DNA from: Streptomyces erythrochromogenes
GTDB taxonomy: Bacteria > Actinomycetota > Actinomycetes > Streptomycetales > Streptomycetaceae
NCBI RefSeq assembly: GCF_036170895.1
Contig: NZ_CP108036.1
Span: 1,612,001 to 1,676,000 of the forward strand
Reading direction: 5' to 3'
DNA: 64,000 nt
Shown here: positions 51,627 to 59,630 of the stretch, in pieces
Position numbering within the stretch: the first letter of the stretch is position 1
Layout: every line of letters begins with the position of its first letter
Program-made: the position numbers and the translations under genes
The notes under the pieces: model-generated
Databases searched by the model: none
The model's input: the letters and a program-made list of their open reading frames with translations, nothing else
What the model was told of the DNA's origin: nothing

Positions 51627-52184
51627 GTGAGCATAGGCAGAGAGCAGCGGCGGTTGTGCGGGGAGCTGGTGGCCGGCATCCGGCTGACCGCCCCCGTGGA
51701 ACCCGTGGACCTCTACGCTGCCCTCTGTGAGGGCATGAGCAGACACCGCGGCCGCCGGGTCGACTTCCGGATGGCTTCGTTCCCTCCCCGGACGGCCAGC
51801 GGTCTGTGGCTCGACATGGCGGACCGCGATCTCGTGGTCATCGAGGAACGCACCGCACCCGACCACCAACTGGTCATCCTGGGCCACGAGCTGTGGCACA
51901 TGAAGGCCGGCCACTGCAGCCACCACGTCGACGGCGCCGCCGTCGCCGCGCGGCTGCTGTCCGACGAGGCCGACATCGGCGAGACGGTCCGCCGCGTCGC
52001 GGCGCGCACCCGCGCCGACGTCCAGGAGGAGACCGAGGCCGAGACCTTCGGCTTACTGCTGGGCAGCCGCTGCAGGAACTGGCTGGCCGGGTCTGCCGGC
52101 CACCGGGCCCCCGTCCAGCGCGACGATCTCGCGGGCCGGATCGAGGCCTCGCTGGGCTACCGGGGACTGAGGAACGACCGTTGA
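51627..52184 (+). CDS. ImmA/IrrE-family metallo-endopeptidase (second cassette)
   Basis: A 185-residue protein with the zinc motif HELWH (in VILGHELWHMKAGH) near residue 85. GTG start at 51627 after GGGGAGAA. It lies between an XRE gene and a MAB_1171c gene, whose TTG start overlaps its stop. It probably cleaves the upstream regulator, by analogy with ImmA acting on ImmR; this is inference. Confidence 0.85.
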   Translation: MSIGREQRRLCGELVAGIRLTAPVEPVDLYAALCEGMSRHRGRRVDFRMASFPPRTASGLWLDMADRDLVVIEERTAPDHQLVILGHELWHMKAGHCSHHVDGAAVAARLLSDEADIGETVRRVAARTRADVQEETEAETFGLLLGSRCRNWLAGSAGHRAPVQRDDLAGRIEASLGYRGLRNDR

Positions 52185-53350
52185 CCGGTGAGGACTACTA
52201 CATACCGGCAGCAGCGATGGCGGTCTCACTCGCCTTCAAGCTGCCGGCCCTGCGGCACAACTGGCGCGACCCGCTCCTGCGCTCGGTCGTCGCCCTGCTG
52301 GCCCTGGCGGGGGCCGTGTTCGCCTTCGCCGCTCCGCCCACCATCGCGGCGGTCAACCGCTGGACCGGGATCGCCAACTTCTCCGCCCCGCTGGTCTACT
52401 GCCTGATCACCGCCTTCAGCGCCTCCTGCCTGGTCCTGATGGTCAACTGGCGGGGCGGGTCTCCCGAACGGACCAGGCGCGTCTCGCGCCGCTGGATCCT
52501 CGGCTACAGCATCGTGATCGTGGCCCTGGTCGTCCTGTTCGCCCTCGGTGAGGCCCCCGAGGAACGCCTGCGGGACTTCGACACCTTCTACGCGAACACG
52601 CCTTACGTCGGCCACATGATCGCCCTCTACCTGCTGGCGCACCACGTGGCGGCGGTGGTGATGGTGGTCCTGTGCTGGCGCTGGTCGCTCAAGGTGCGCG
52701 GCTGGCTGCGCATCGGGCTGATGATCATCGTCGCCGGGTACCTCTTCAACCTCGGCTACGACGCCACGAAGATGACGGCCGTGGTCGCCCGCTGGCTCGG
52801 CAACGACCTCGACGGCCTGAGCACCTACGTGGCTCCGCCGCTCGCCTCGCTGGGAGCGCTGATCAGCGCCATGGGCTTCGTGGTCCCGCTGGTCTGCCAG
52901 CGGCTCTCGGACCACTGGCAGACCTGGGCCACGTACCGCCGGCTCGGCGCGCTGTGGCAGGAGGTGCAGATCTCGGCGCCCGTCGGCACGCCCTCCGTGC
53001 AGATGGCCTGGTGGTCGGCGGCGGAACTGCGCGTGATCCAGCGGGAGTCCGACATCCACGACGGGTTCCTGCACCTCGGCCCCTACTTCGACAAGGGCCT
53101 GCGCGACGACGCCTACGACAGCGCCCTCGCCGACGGGGCCGACGAGGAGACCGCCCGCGCCGTCGGCGACGCCGCCATGGTCGCGGCCGCCGTACGGGCC
53201 CGCTCCGCGGACCCCGACGGGCAGACCATCGGCGAGGACGAGGAGACCCTGCTCGACACCTCCGACGGGCCGCGCGACCTCCTGCGGATCTCCGACGCCC
53301 TGCGGCGTTCGCCGGTGGTGCAGGCGGTCCGGCGCCGGGTGGCCGTCTGA
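52181..53350 (+). CDS. MAB_1171c-family polytopic membrane protein (second cassette)
   Basis: A 389-residue protein with about seven membrane helices in residues 1-245. A soluble C-terminal part follows with the family features ALWQEVQISAPV, VIQRESDIHDGFLHLGPYF, and a final DLLRISDALRRS segment. The TTG start overlaps the ImmA/IrrE stop (TTGA). ATG 52217 is an alternative 12 codons in. It is the counterpart of the gene at 118-1305. No substrate is known; it may be the membrane sensor that activates the peptidase. Confidence 0.78.
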   Translation: MTGEDYYIPAAAMAVSLAFKLPALRHNWRDPLLRSVVALLALAGAVFAFAAPPTIAAVNRWTGIANFSAPLVYCLITAFSASCLVLMVNWRGGSPERTRRVSRRWILGYSIVIVALVVLFALGEAPEERLRDFDTFYANTPYVGHMIALYLLAHHVAAVVMVVLCWRWSLKVRGWLRIGLMIIVAGYLFNLGYDATKMTAVVARWLGNDLDGLSTYVAPPLASLGALISAMGFVVPLVCQRLSDHWQTWATYRRLGALWQEVQISAPVGTPSVQMAWWSAAELRVIQRESDIHDGFLHLGPYFDKGLRDDAYDSALADGADEETARAVGDAAMVAAAVRARSADPDGQTIGEDEETLLDTSDGPRDLLRISDALRRSPVVQAVRRRVAV

Positions 53351-53362
53351 CCGGTGGCCGTC

Positions 53363-53413
53363 CGATCGCGGCAGCCGGCCGATCGCGGCAGCCGGCCGAT
53401 CGCGGCAGCCGGC
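53363..53413. repeat. 17-bp tandem repeat (3 copies)
   Basis: CGATCGCGGCAGCCGGC three times in perfect register, between the convergent MAB_1171c and DUF4239-type genes. Each unit contains CGATCG and GCCGGC, so the array can fold. Confidence 0.9.
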
Positions 53414-53463
53414 CGGTACCCCGTCAGGGCACCGGCCGGCCACTCCCCCGGCCGCCGTCCCGC

Positions 53464-54240
53464 TCAGCGGGCCGCGGCCACCGCCGTCTTCGGGAACAGC
53501 TCCTGGAACGGATCGGCCGAGTCGATCCCGTCCCGCCCGTACGGCGCGTCGAAGCTCCACACCATGAACAGCAGGAACACGATCAGCGCGCTGAACAGCC
53601 CCGCGAGCAGCAGCTCCCGCCCCGAGCGCCGGATCTGCAGCGTGAAGATCAGCCCGACGGTGACCACCCCGCCGACCAGCAGCCCGAACCACACCACACC
53701 CGGCAGCGTCGACTCCGAGCTCTGGGTCCGCGAGTGGCGGGCCTCGTCGGCGGCCGCGATGTGGTCCAGCAGCGGCTGGTAGGCCTGCGCCTGGAGCTCG
53801 GTGGCCGGGCTCTGGTGGGTCACCGAGGTACGGAGCTTGCCGAGCAGCGCGCCGCCCTCGGCCGACGCGCCCTCGCCGGAGGTCAGCAGCGGCCAGTCCA
53901 CGGCGACGGTGTGGGAGACGTACGCGTCCACCTCGCCGCGGATCCGGTCGCGGACCGCGGCCGGGTAGACGTCGGCGCGCTGGGTGACCTCGTACAGCGC
54001 CTGTGCCTCCCGGCGCACGCTGTCCTCGGCGGCGCCGCGCGCCTCCCATACGCCCGCGATGGCCAGGCCCAGGACGATCGCGTAGACCACGCCCACCATC
54101 ATCGTCATGTACTCGATGACGTCGGGGGTTTCGCTGGTGTCCTCGTCTTCGGCGGCCCGGCGGTGCCGGATCGCCGTGATGGCGAGGACGAGGGCGCAGA
54201 CGAGCGCCATGGCAATGGCCAGGACCAGCCATTCGGACAC
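53464..54240 (-). CDS. DUF4239-type membrane protein
   Basis: A 258-residue protein. Two N-terminal membrane helices (WLVLAIAMALVCALVLAI and YMTMMVGVVYAIVLGLAI) and two C-terminal ones (VVWFGLLVGGVVTVGLIF and LLLAGLFSALIVFLLFMV) flank a helical extracytoplasmic or cytoplasmic domain (about 65-185). This is the DUF4239 layout (bestrophin-like in some annotations). GTG start with GGGAG 7 nt upstream. It has tandem repeat arrays on both sides. Confidence 0.75.
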   Translation of the reverse strand: MSEWLVLAIAMALVCALVLAITAIRHRRAAEDEDTSETPDVIEYMTMMVGVVYAIVLGLAIAGVWEARGAAEDSVRREAQALYEVTQRADVYPAAVRDRIRGEVDAYVSHTVAVDWPLLTSGEGASAEGGALLGKLRTSVTHQSPATELQAQAYQPLLDHIAAADEARHSRTQSSESTLPGVVWFGLLVGGVVTVGLIFTLQIRRSGRELLLAGLFSALIVFLLFMVWSFDAPYGRDGIDSADPFQELFPKTAVAAAR

Positions 54241-54280
54241 GTGGATTCTCCCGGTGTGGATCGGTGGACGGATCGGGGAC

Positions 54281-54348
54281 GAGCGGAGGTCGGGCGGAGA
54301 GGAGCGGAGGTCGGGCGGAGACGGGCGGAGGTCGGGCGGAGGTCGGGC
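54281..54348. repeat. 21-bp imperfect tandem repeat (about 3.5 copies)
   Basis: Units containing GCGGAGGTCGGGCGGAGA, starting at 54281, 54302 and 54323 plus a partial copy, in the leader of the DUF4239-type gene. On the transcript strand the units are rich in CTCCG and CGACC. Confidence 0.85.
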
Positions 54349-54380
54349 GCAGCCACGGAGGTGGCGGACGCGCGGCGGGG

Positions 54381-54983
54381 TCAGCCGCGGCTCTTGGAGC
54401 GCGGGCGCAGGGCGGCGGCGGCGAGTACGGCCGGGGTGGTGACGACGACCATGAGCATCACGGTGGACATTCCGCCCGGGCCGAGCCGCTGTACGGCGAC
54501 CGAACGGTACGGACGCACGTGGAAGGCGCTCACGGGCGCGGCGGCGGCCCTGGGCCGGGGCGGGGCGGACGCTTCGGCCGGGGCCGGCCCGGCAGCCTCC
54601 CCGGGCCCCGGCGCGGGCGGCGGTGGCTCCGCCGGCGCGGCCACCGCTTCCGCCGCGGGAAGGGGCCCGGCGACGTCCGCGGGGGCCGACGGCTCCGCCG
54701 GCCCGGGCGGCGCCGCCGCGGGCCGCCCGGGCCGCACCGCGGCGGCGGGCGCGGGCATCCGCCCGGGGTGGTGCACCGTCGGCCCGTCGGCGCCGGGCAC
54801 GGCGACCCGTACCGAGGGCCGGCCGGAAGGCGGTACGCCGGGCCGCTTCGGCTGGCCGGCGGGCACGCACAGGTCGACGCGGGCCCCACGGCCGTGGCCG
54901 TCGCCCGCAACCGCCACATGGCCGTGGAGCGGGCAGAGCGCCGCCACCAGGCCCGCCCCGGCGAAGTACTGCCAAGCGGTCAC
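54381..54983 (-). CDS. Pro/Ala-rich membrane-associated hypothetical protein
   Basis: A 200-residue protein. The N-terminus AWQYFAGAGLVAALCPLHGHVAVAG is hydrophobic. A long Pro/Ala/Gly-rich linker follows (about 60-150), then a C-terminal transmembrane helix (STVMLMVVVTTPAVLAAAAL) with a basic RPRSKSRG end. GTG start at 54983 is preceded by GGGAGG at 8 nt. The ATG at 55013 lacks a ribosome-binding site. Family not recognised. Confidence 0.6.
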   Translation of the reverse strand: MTAWQYFAGAGLVAALCPLHGHVAVAGDGHGRGARVDLCVPAGQPKRPGVPPSGRPSVRVAVPGADGPTVHHPGRMPAPAAAVRPGRPAAAPPGPAEPSAPADVAGPLPAAEAVAAPAEPPPPAPGPGEAAGPAPAEASAPPRPRAAAAPVSAFHVRPYRSVAVQRLGPGGMSTVMLMVVVTTPAVLAAAALRPRSKSRG

Positions 54984-55131
54984 CGCGCGTCCTCCCGATT
55001 CCGCAGCAGACATGAGGGTTACGTCTGAAGAAACGATCACGTCCCGGCTTCGACACGCGGCGGACCGGTGAAGATCGAATCCGCACGGGATCGGGTCCAC
55101 GGGCCGGGTGGCGATGCGGCATGATGGCGCC

Positions 55132-56805
55132 ATGCTGACCGAGGGGGAGAACGCCCGTCTGATCGCCGGGCGTTATCGACTGGACGCCAAGCTCGGGCGC
55201 GGCGGCATGGGTGTCGTGTGGCGCGCCACGGACCAGTTGCTCGGCCGACGCGTCGCCGTCAAGGAGATGGTCCTCGATCCGGCGCTGTCCCTGGACGAGG
55301 CCCGGCTCCAGCGCGAGCGCACGCTGCGCGAGGCGCGCGCCGCCGCGCAGGTCAAGCACCCCCACATCATCGTGGTGCACGACGTCGTCGAGGACGGCGA
55401 ACGCCCGTACATCGTCATGGAGCTGGTCGAGGGCGGCTCGCTGGCCGACCGGCTCTCCCGGACCGGACCGGTGGACCTCGCCGAGGCCGCCGGTATCGGG
55501 ATCGCGCTGCTCGGCGCCCTGCGGACGGCGCACGCGGCCGGCGTGCTGCACCGCGACATCAAGCCGGCCAACGTCCTGTTGGAGGCTCCGGGCGGCCGGG
55601 CCGTCCTCACCGACTTCGGGATCGCGCAGGTGTCGGGGGCGACGACCCTGACCGCGACCGGGGCGTTCGTCGGCTCTCCCGAGTACACCGCGCCCGAGCG
55701 GATGTCGGCGCAGTCTCCGGCCGGGCCGGAGTCCGACCTGTGGTCGCTGGGCGCCCTGCTGTGTGCGGCGGTCAGCGGGGCGTCGCCCTTCCGCCGGGAC
55801 TCGCTGGGCGGGGTCCTGCACGCGGTGGTCTACGACGAGATCCGGCCGCCCGCCGCGTGCGGGCCGCTGCTGCCGGTGGTACGCGGGCTGCTGGAACGCG
55901 ACCCCGCCGCACGGCTGGACGCGGACCGGGCGCAGGACATGCTGCGGGCGCTGGCGCCGTCGGCGGCCGACTACACGCCGACGCGGCGCTGCGTGCCCGG
56001 GGTGTCCGACGCCCGGACGACGCCCGCGCCGGCACGCGAACCGGCACCCGAGCCGGCCCCGCGGCCCGCGGCGCAGACCGCGCCCGTAACGGCGCAGCCG
56101 GCCGGCGCCCCCGCGCGGCGGCGGCCGGGCGCGGCTCTGATCGCCGGCCTGCTGGTGGCCGCGATCGCGGGCGCCGGCGTGTCGGCCGCCGCGCTGCTGA
56201 TGAACGAGGACGACCCCGCCGACCGCACCGGCCGGCCCGCGGCCACGAGCGGTGCCGCGGGCGCTCCGGCCTCGCCGCCGGGCGCGCAGGTCTCCGCGCC
56301 GGCTCCCGTGCCGTCGGCGCCCGGCCGGCGAACCGGTGGTCCGTCGGACGACAAGGCGGCCCCCGCCGGTTACGGGGTCGTCCAGGACCCGGCGGGCTTC
56401 GCGCTCGCCGTCCCCGACGGCTTCACGCGCACGACCGACGGTCCGCGGGTCTTCTACATGTCGCCGGACGAGAGCTTCCGCATCGGCATCAAGATCTCCG
56501 CCCCCGAGTCGGGCGGTCCGCTCGCCGTGCACCAGCGCTCCCACGCCAAGGGGCCGACGAACAACCCCGGCTACCGGGACGCCGAGGTCGCCGTGAGCAC
56601 GCACAACGGCCACGAGGCCGCCCTGTGGCTGTTCACCTGGAACGGCTTCTCGACGGCCGAGGGCCCCCGGCACACCCGCGACCTGTGCTGGGAGGAGGGC
56701 GGGCGCCTGTACGACGTGTGGGTCTCCGCCCCGGTCGGGCGCGCCGCCGAGGCGCGGTCCTACTTCGACACGGCGGTACGGACCTTCACCAGCGCCGGGG
56801 GCTGA
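55132..56805 (+). CDS. Transmembrane serine/threonine protein kinase
   Basis: A 557-residue Hanks-type kinase. Glycine loop LGRGGMGVVW (21-30), ATP-binding Lys44 in VAVKEM, HRDIKPANVLL (140-150), DFG (161-163), and SPEYTAPE. A Pro/Ala linker leads to a single membrane helix (about 334-357). An extracytoplasmic domain follows (YGVVQDPAGFALAVPDGF, FYMSPDES, WEEGGRLYDVWVSAP), probably ligand-sensing. CATGAT lies 6 nt before the ATG and no Shine-Dalgarno is seen, so the transcript may be leaderless. Confidence 0.93.
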   Translation: MLTEGENARLIAGRYRLDAKLGRGGMGVVWRATDQLLGRRVAVKEMVLDPALSLDEARLQRERTLREARAAAQVKHPHIIVVHDVVEDGERPYIVMELVEGGSLADRLSRTGPVDLAEAAGIGIALLGALRTAHAAGVLHRDIKPANVLLEAPGGRAVLTDFGIAQVSGATTLTATGAFVGSPEYTAPERMSAQSPAGPESDLWSLGALLCAAVSGASPFRRDSLGGVLHAVVYDEIRPPAACGPLLPVVRGLLERDPAARLDADRAQDMLRALAPSAADYTPTRRCVPGVSDARTTPAPAREPAPEPAPRPAAQTAPVTAQPAGAPARRRPGAALIAGLLVAAIAGAGVSAAALLMNEDDPADRTGRPAATSGAAGAPASPPGAQVSAPAPVPSAPGRRTGGPSDDKAAPAGYGVVQDPAGFALAVPDGFTRTTDGPRVFYMSPDESFRIGIKISAPESGGPLAVHQRSHAKGPTNNPGYRDAEVAVSTHNGHEAALWLFTWNGFSTAEGPRHTRDLCWEEGGRLYDVWVSAPVGRAAEARSYFDTAVRTFTSAGG

Positions 56806-56831
56806 GCCCGTCGGGCGTGCGCCCGGGTACG

Positions 56832-56866
56832 CCGGAGGGGCGCGACCCGTGGTCGCGCCCCTCCGG
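56832..56866. terminator. Bidirectional terminator between kinase and metG
   Basis: A perfect 16-bp stem with a 3-nt loop: CCGGAGGGGCGCGACC (56832-56847) and GGTCGCGCCCCTCCGG (56851-56866), between convergent genes. Confidence 0.9.
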
Positions 56867-56886
56867 TCGGACGGTTCTCGGGGGTG

Positions 56887-58602
56887 TCAGCCCGCCTCGG
56901 TGCCGCCGAAACGCTCGCGGTAGGACTCCAGGTCCTCTTCCGTGACCCGGGCGAAGAGCACCGGCGGCACGGTGAACGGGGTGCCGGCCGGGACCGCGTC
57001 CAGGGCCTTGGCCTGCTCGGGGGTCACCCACGTCGCGGTGTCGTCGGCGAGGGCGAACGCCGAGCGCATGGCGCGCGCCGAGGCCGGGATGAACGGCTCG
57101 GAGACCACCGAGTAGAGGTGGATGAGGTTCATCGCGGTGCGCAGGGTGAGCGCCGCCGCCTCCAGGTCGGTCTTGACCTCCAGCCAGGGGGCCTTCTCGT
57201 CGAGGTAGGCGTTGCCGGCGGACCACAGGGCGCGCAGCGCGGCCGCGGCCTTGCGGTACTGGAGGGTCTCCATGTGGCCCTCGTACTCGGCCAGCAGCTC
57301 GGCGATCTGCTCGCCGAGCTTCGCCTCGGCCTCGCCCGCGGGGCTGCCGGCCGGGACCTCGTCGCCGAACTTCTTGCGGGAGAAGGTCAGTACGCGGTTG
57401 ACGAAGTTGCCGAGGGTGCCGCCGAGGTCCTTGTTGACCGTGGCCGCGAAGTGCTCCCACGTGAAGGACGAGTCGTCGGACTCGGGGGCGTTGGCGATCA
57501 GGAAGTAGCGCCAGAAGTCCGCCGGGAGGATCTCCAGCGCCTGGTCGGTGAAGACGCCGCGCTTCTGCGACGTGGAGAACTTGCCGCCGTAGTACGTCAG
57601 CCAGTTGAAGGCCTTGACGTAGTCGACCTTCTTCCACGGCTCGCGGGTGCCCAGCTCGGTCGCGGGGAACATGACCGTGTGGAACGGGACGTTGTCCTTG
57701 GCCATGAACTGGGTGTAGCGGACGTCCTCGGCCTCGTACCACCAGGACCTGTAGTCGCGGTTCTCCGGGTCGGCGTCCGCCCACTCCTTGGTGGAGGCGA
57801 TGTACTCGATCGGGGCGTCGAACCAGACGTAGAAGACCTTGCCCTCGGCCGCCAGGTCGGGCCAGGTGTCGGCCGGGACCGGCACGCCCCAGTCGAGGTC
57901 ACGGGTGATGGCGCGGTCGTGCAGGCCCTCGGTCAGCCACTTGCGGGCGATCGAGGAGGCCAGCTGCGGCCACTCCTCCTCGTGCTCGGCCACCCAGGCC
58001 TCGACCTCGTGCTGGAGCTTGGACTGCAGGAGGAAGAGGTGCTTGGTCTCGCGGACCTCGAGATCGGTGGATCCGGAGATGGCAGAGCGCGGCTCGATCA
58101 GGTCCGTGGGGTCCAGGACGCGGGTGCAGTTCTCGCACTGGTCGCCGCGGGCCTTGTCGTAGCCGCAGTGCGGACAGGTGCCCTCGACGTAGCGGTCCGG
58201 CAGGAAGCGGCCGTCGGCGGGCGAGTAGACCTGCCGGATCGCGCGCTCCTCGATGAAGCCGTTCTCCTGGAGCTTGCGCGCGAAGTGCTGGGTGATCTCG
58301 GCGTTCTGCGGCGAGGAGCTGCGGCCGAAGTAGTCGAAGGACAGCTCGAAGCCGTCGTAGACCGCCTTCTGGGCGTCGTGGGCCTGCGCGCAGAACTCGG
58401 CGACCGGGATGCCGTTCTCCTTGGCGGCGAGTTCGGCGGGGGTGCCGTGCTCGTCGGTGGCGCAGATGTAGAGGACGTCGTGGCCGCGCTGGCGGAGGTA
58501 CCGGGAGTACACATCCGCCGGAAGCATCGACCCGACCATGTTGCCCAGGTGCTTGATCCCGTTGATGTACGGAAGCGCGCTGGTGATCAGGTGTCGAGCC
58601 AT
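56887..58602 (-). CDS. metG: Methionine--tRNA ligase
   Basis: A 571-residue class I aminoacyl-tRNA synthetase that charges tRNA-Met. The HIGH-equivalent is in [13 protein letters not shown] zinc-knuckle insert (CPHCGYDK ... CENCTR) and the KMSKS-equivalent FSTSQKRG are visible. There is no C-terminal EMAP-like domain. The start at 58602 was chosen because GGAG lies 9 nt upstream; ATG 58617 has its AGGA adjacent. A 12-bp palindrome lies 34 bp upstream. Confidence 0.95.
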   Translation of the reverse strand: MARHLITSALPYINGIKHLGNMVGSMLPADVYSRYLRQRGHDVLYICATDEHGTPAELAAKENGIPVAEFCAQAHDAQKAVYDGFELSFDYFGRSSSPQNAEITQHFARKLQENGFIEERAIRQVYSPADGRFLPDRYVEGTCPHCGYDKARGDQCENCTRVLDPTDLIEPRSAISGSTDLEVRETKHLFLLQSKLQHEVEAWVAEHEEEWPQLASSIARKWLTEGLHDRAITRDLDWGVPVPADTWPDLAAEGKVFYVWFDAPIEYIASTKEWADADPENRDYRSWWYEAEDVRYTQFMAKDNVPFHTVMFPATELGTREPWKKVDYVKAFNWLTYYGGKFSTSQKRGVFTDQALEILPADFWRYFLIANAPESDDSSFTWEHFAATVNKDLGGTLGNFVNRVLTFSRKKFGDEVPAGSPAGEAEAKLGEQIAELLAEYEGHMETLQYRKAAAALRALWSAGNAYLDEKAPWLEVKTDLEAAALTLRTAMNLIHLYSVVSEPFIPASARAMRSAFALADDTATWVTPEQAKALDAVPAGTPFTVPPVLFARVTEEDLESYRERFGGTEAG

Positions 58603-58991
58603 CCTCGGATGCTCCATTTCCTATGTGCGGTGCAACGTGACGTCACGGACTGTGAGTGCGGTCATCGTATCGAACCGCCGAAAGGCCACGCGCCGCATTT
58701 GTTTCGGGTGGACGTAAAGCAAAAGCGAGGACAGTGACCTCTTACGTCACGGCCCTCGCGATCGGGCCCATGGTACAGCGGGACGGTGGCGCGCCCGACC
58801 GGAGGACCGACCGGTGATACGGCGGCACCGGCAGGCGGCATATGCATACGTGCTGGCTGGAGCCTCGCGCGATCGAGACCGATCACGGTTCGATCATCTG
58901 CGACGCAATGCTTCCCAGGTTTCTTCTCTGCGCCCTCCGAGTGCGCCCTCACTGCTTTCCTGTTCTGCGCACCAGGGGATGAGGTGGAGCG
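58603..58991. other. 389-bp divergent intergenic region (metG / sigma factor)
   Basis: Contains the CGTGACGTCACG palindrome and a second ACGTCACGG copy at about 58745, then a less GC-rich stretch before the sigma-factor gene. A frame starting at 58814 has no ribosome-binding site and runs into the sigma gene out of frame, so no gene is called. Confidence 0.55.
58636..58647. promoter_or_regulatory. Palindrome CGTGACGTCACG upstream of metG
   Basis: A perfect 12-bp palindrome 34 bp before the metG start. The half ACGTCACGG recurs at about 58744-58752. A candidate operator or an mRNA leader hairpin. Confidence 0.4.
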
Positions 58992-59630
58992 GTGAGCGAT
59001 GGCGGACCGGAGGAGTCCGGTGGGGCCGTGGGACTGCCGAGCCGGCGTCGGCGGCCGACTCCCATGAGCCAGTGGGACCCGACGGCGCGCCTGTCGTACT
59101 GGGCCTTCCATGCGGGCCGGCGCCCTGCGTACATGCGCTTCGCGTACCTGCAGCTGGGCTCTGACGCGGCGGCCGAGGCGGCGGTGGACGCCACTTTCGA
59201 CTCGATCATGGGCGACTGGCTGCGGATGCTCCACATGGACCGGCTGGACGCGTACGCGTGGACCGTCCTCAAGCACTGCCTGGTCGACCGGCAGCTCCGG
59301 CTCCACCCCTGGCAGCAGGAGCCGGAGCCGATGGACATCAGCGCCTTCGAGGCGGCCCTCAAGGAGGCGCACGCCGACCAGTACGAGGTACTGACGGACA
59401 CCATCCGCTTCTACTCCGCCGTCTCCCGGCTCGCCGAGCGCCAGCGCGACGCCGTGCTCCTGCGGTACGGGCTCCAGTGCACCCCCGGCGAGGCCGCCTC
59501 CGTGATGGGCGTCGACGAGGCCACGGTCCGCTCCCATCTCGGCCAGGCCCACCGGCGCCTCGCCCGGCTGCTCGACACGTCCGCCGATCCGGCGGAACCG
59601 GCCGAACCAGCCGAACCAGCCGAATCATGA
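58992..59630 (+). CDS. Sigma-70-family (ECF-like) RNA polymerase sigma factor
   Basis: A 212-residue sigma factor. A diverged region 2 lies at about 45-100 (AYMRFAYLQLGSDAAAEAAVDATFDSIMGDWL). Region 4 lies at about 140-195 (LAERQRDAVLLRYGLQCTPGEAASVMGVDEATVRSHLGQAHRRLARLL). The C-terminus repeats PAE four times. GTG start following AGGTGGAG. Its stop overlaps the start of a 619-residue IclR-like protein, in the position where an anti-sigma factor is often encoded. Confidence 0.88.
   Translation: MSDGGPEESGGAVGLPSRRRRPTPMSQWDPTARLSYWAFHAGRRPAYMRFAYLQLGSDAAAEAAVDATFDSIMGDWLRMLHMDRLDAYAWTVLKHCLVDRQLRLHPWQQEPEPMDISAFEAALKEAHADQYEVLTDTIRFYSAVSRLAERQRDAVLLRYGLQCTPGEAASVMGVDEATVRSHLGQAHRRLARLLDTSADPAEPAEPAEPAES

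Noticed and set aside
54107..54442. Small frames within the 21-bp repeat array
   Set aside because: They arise from the repeat itself, have no ribosome-binding site and overlap the DUF4239-type gene antisense.
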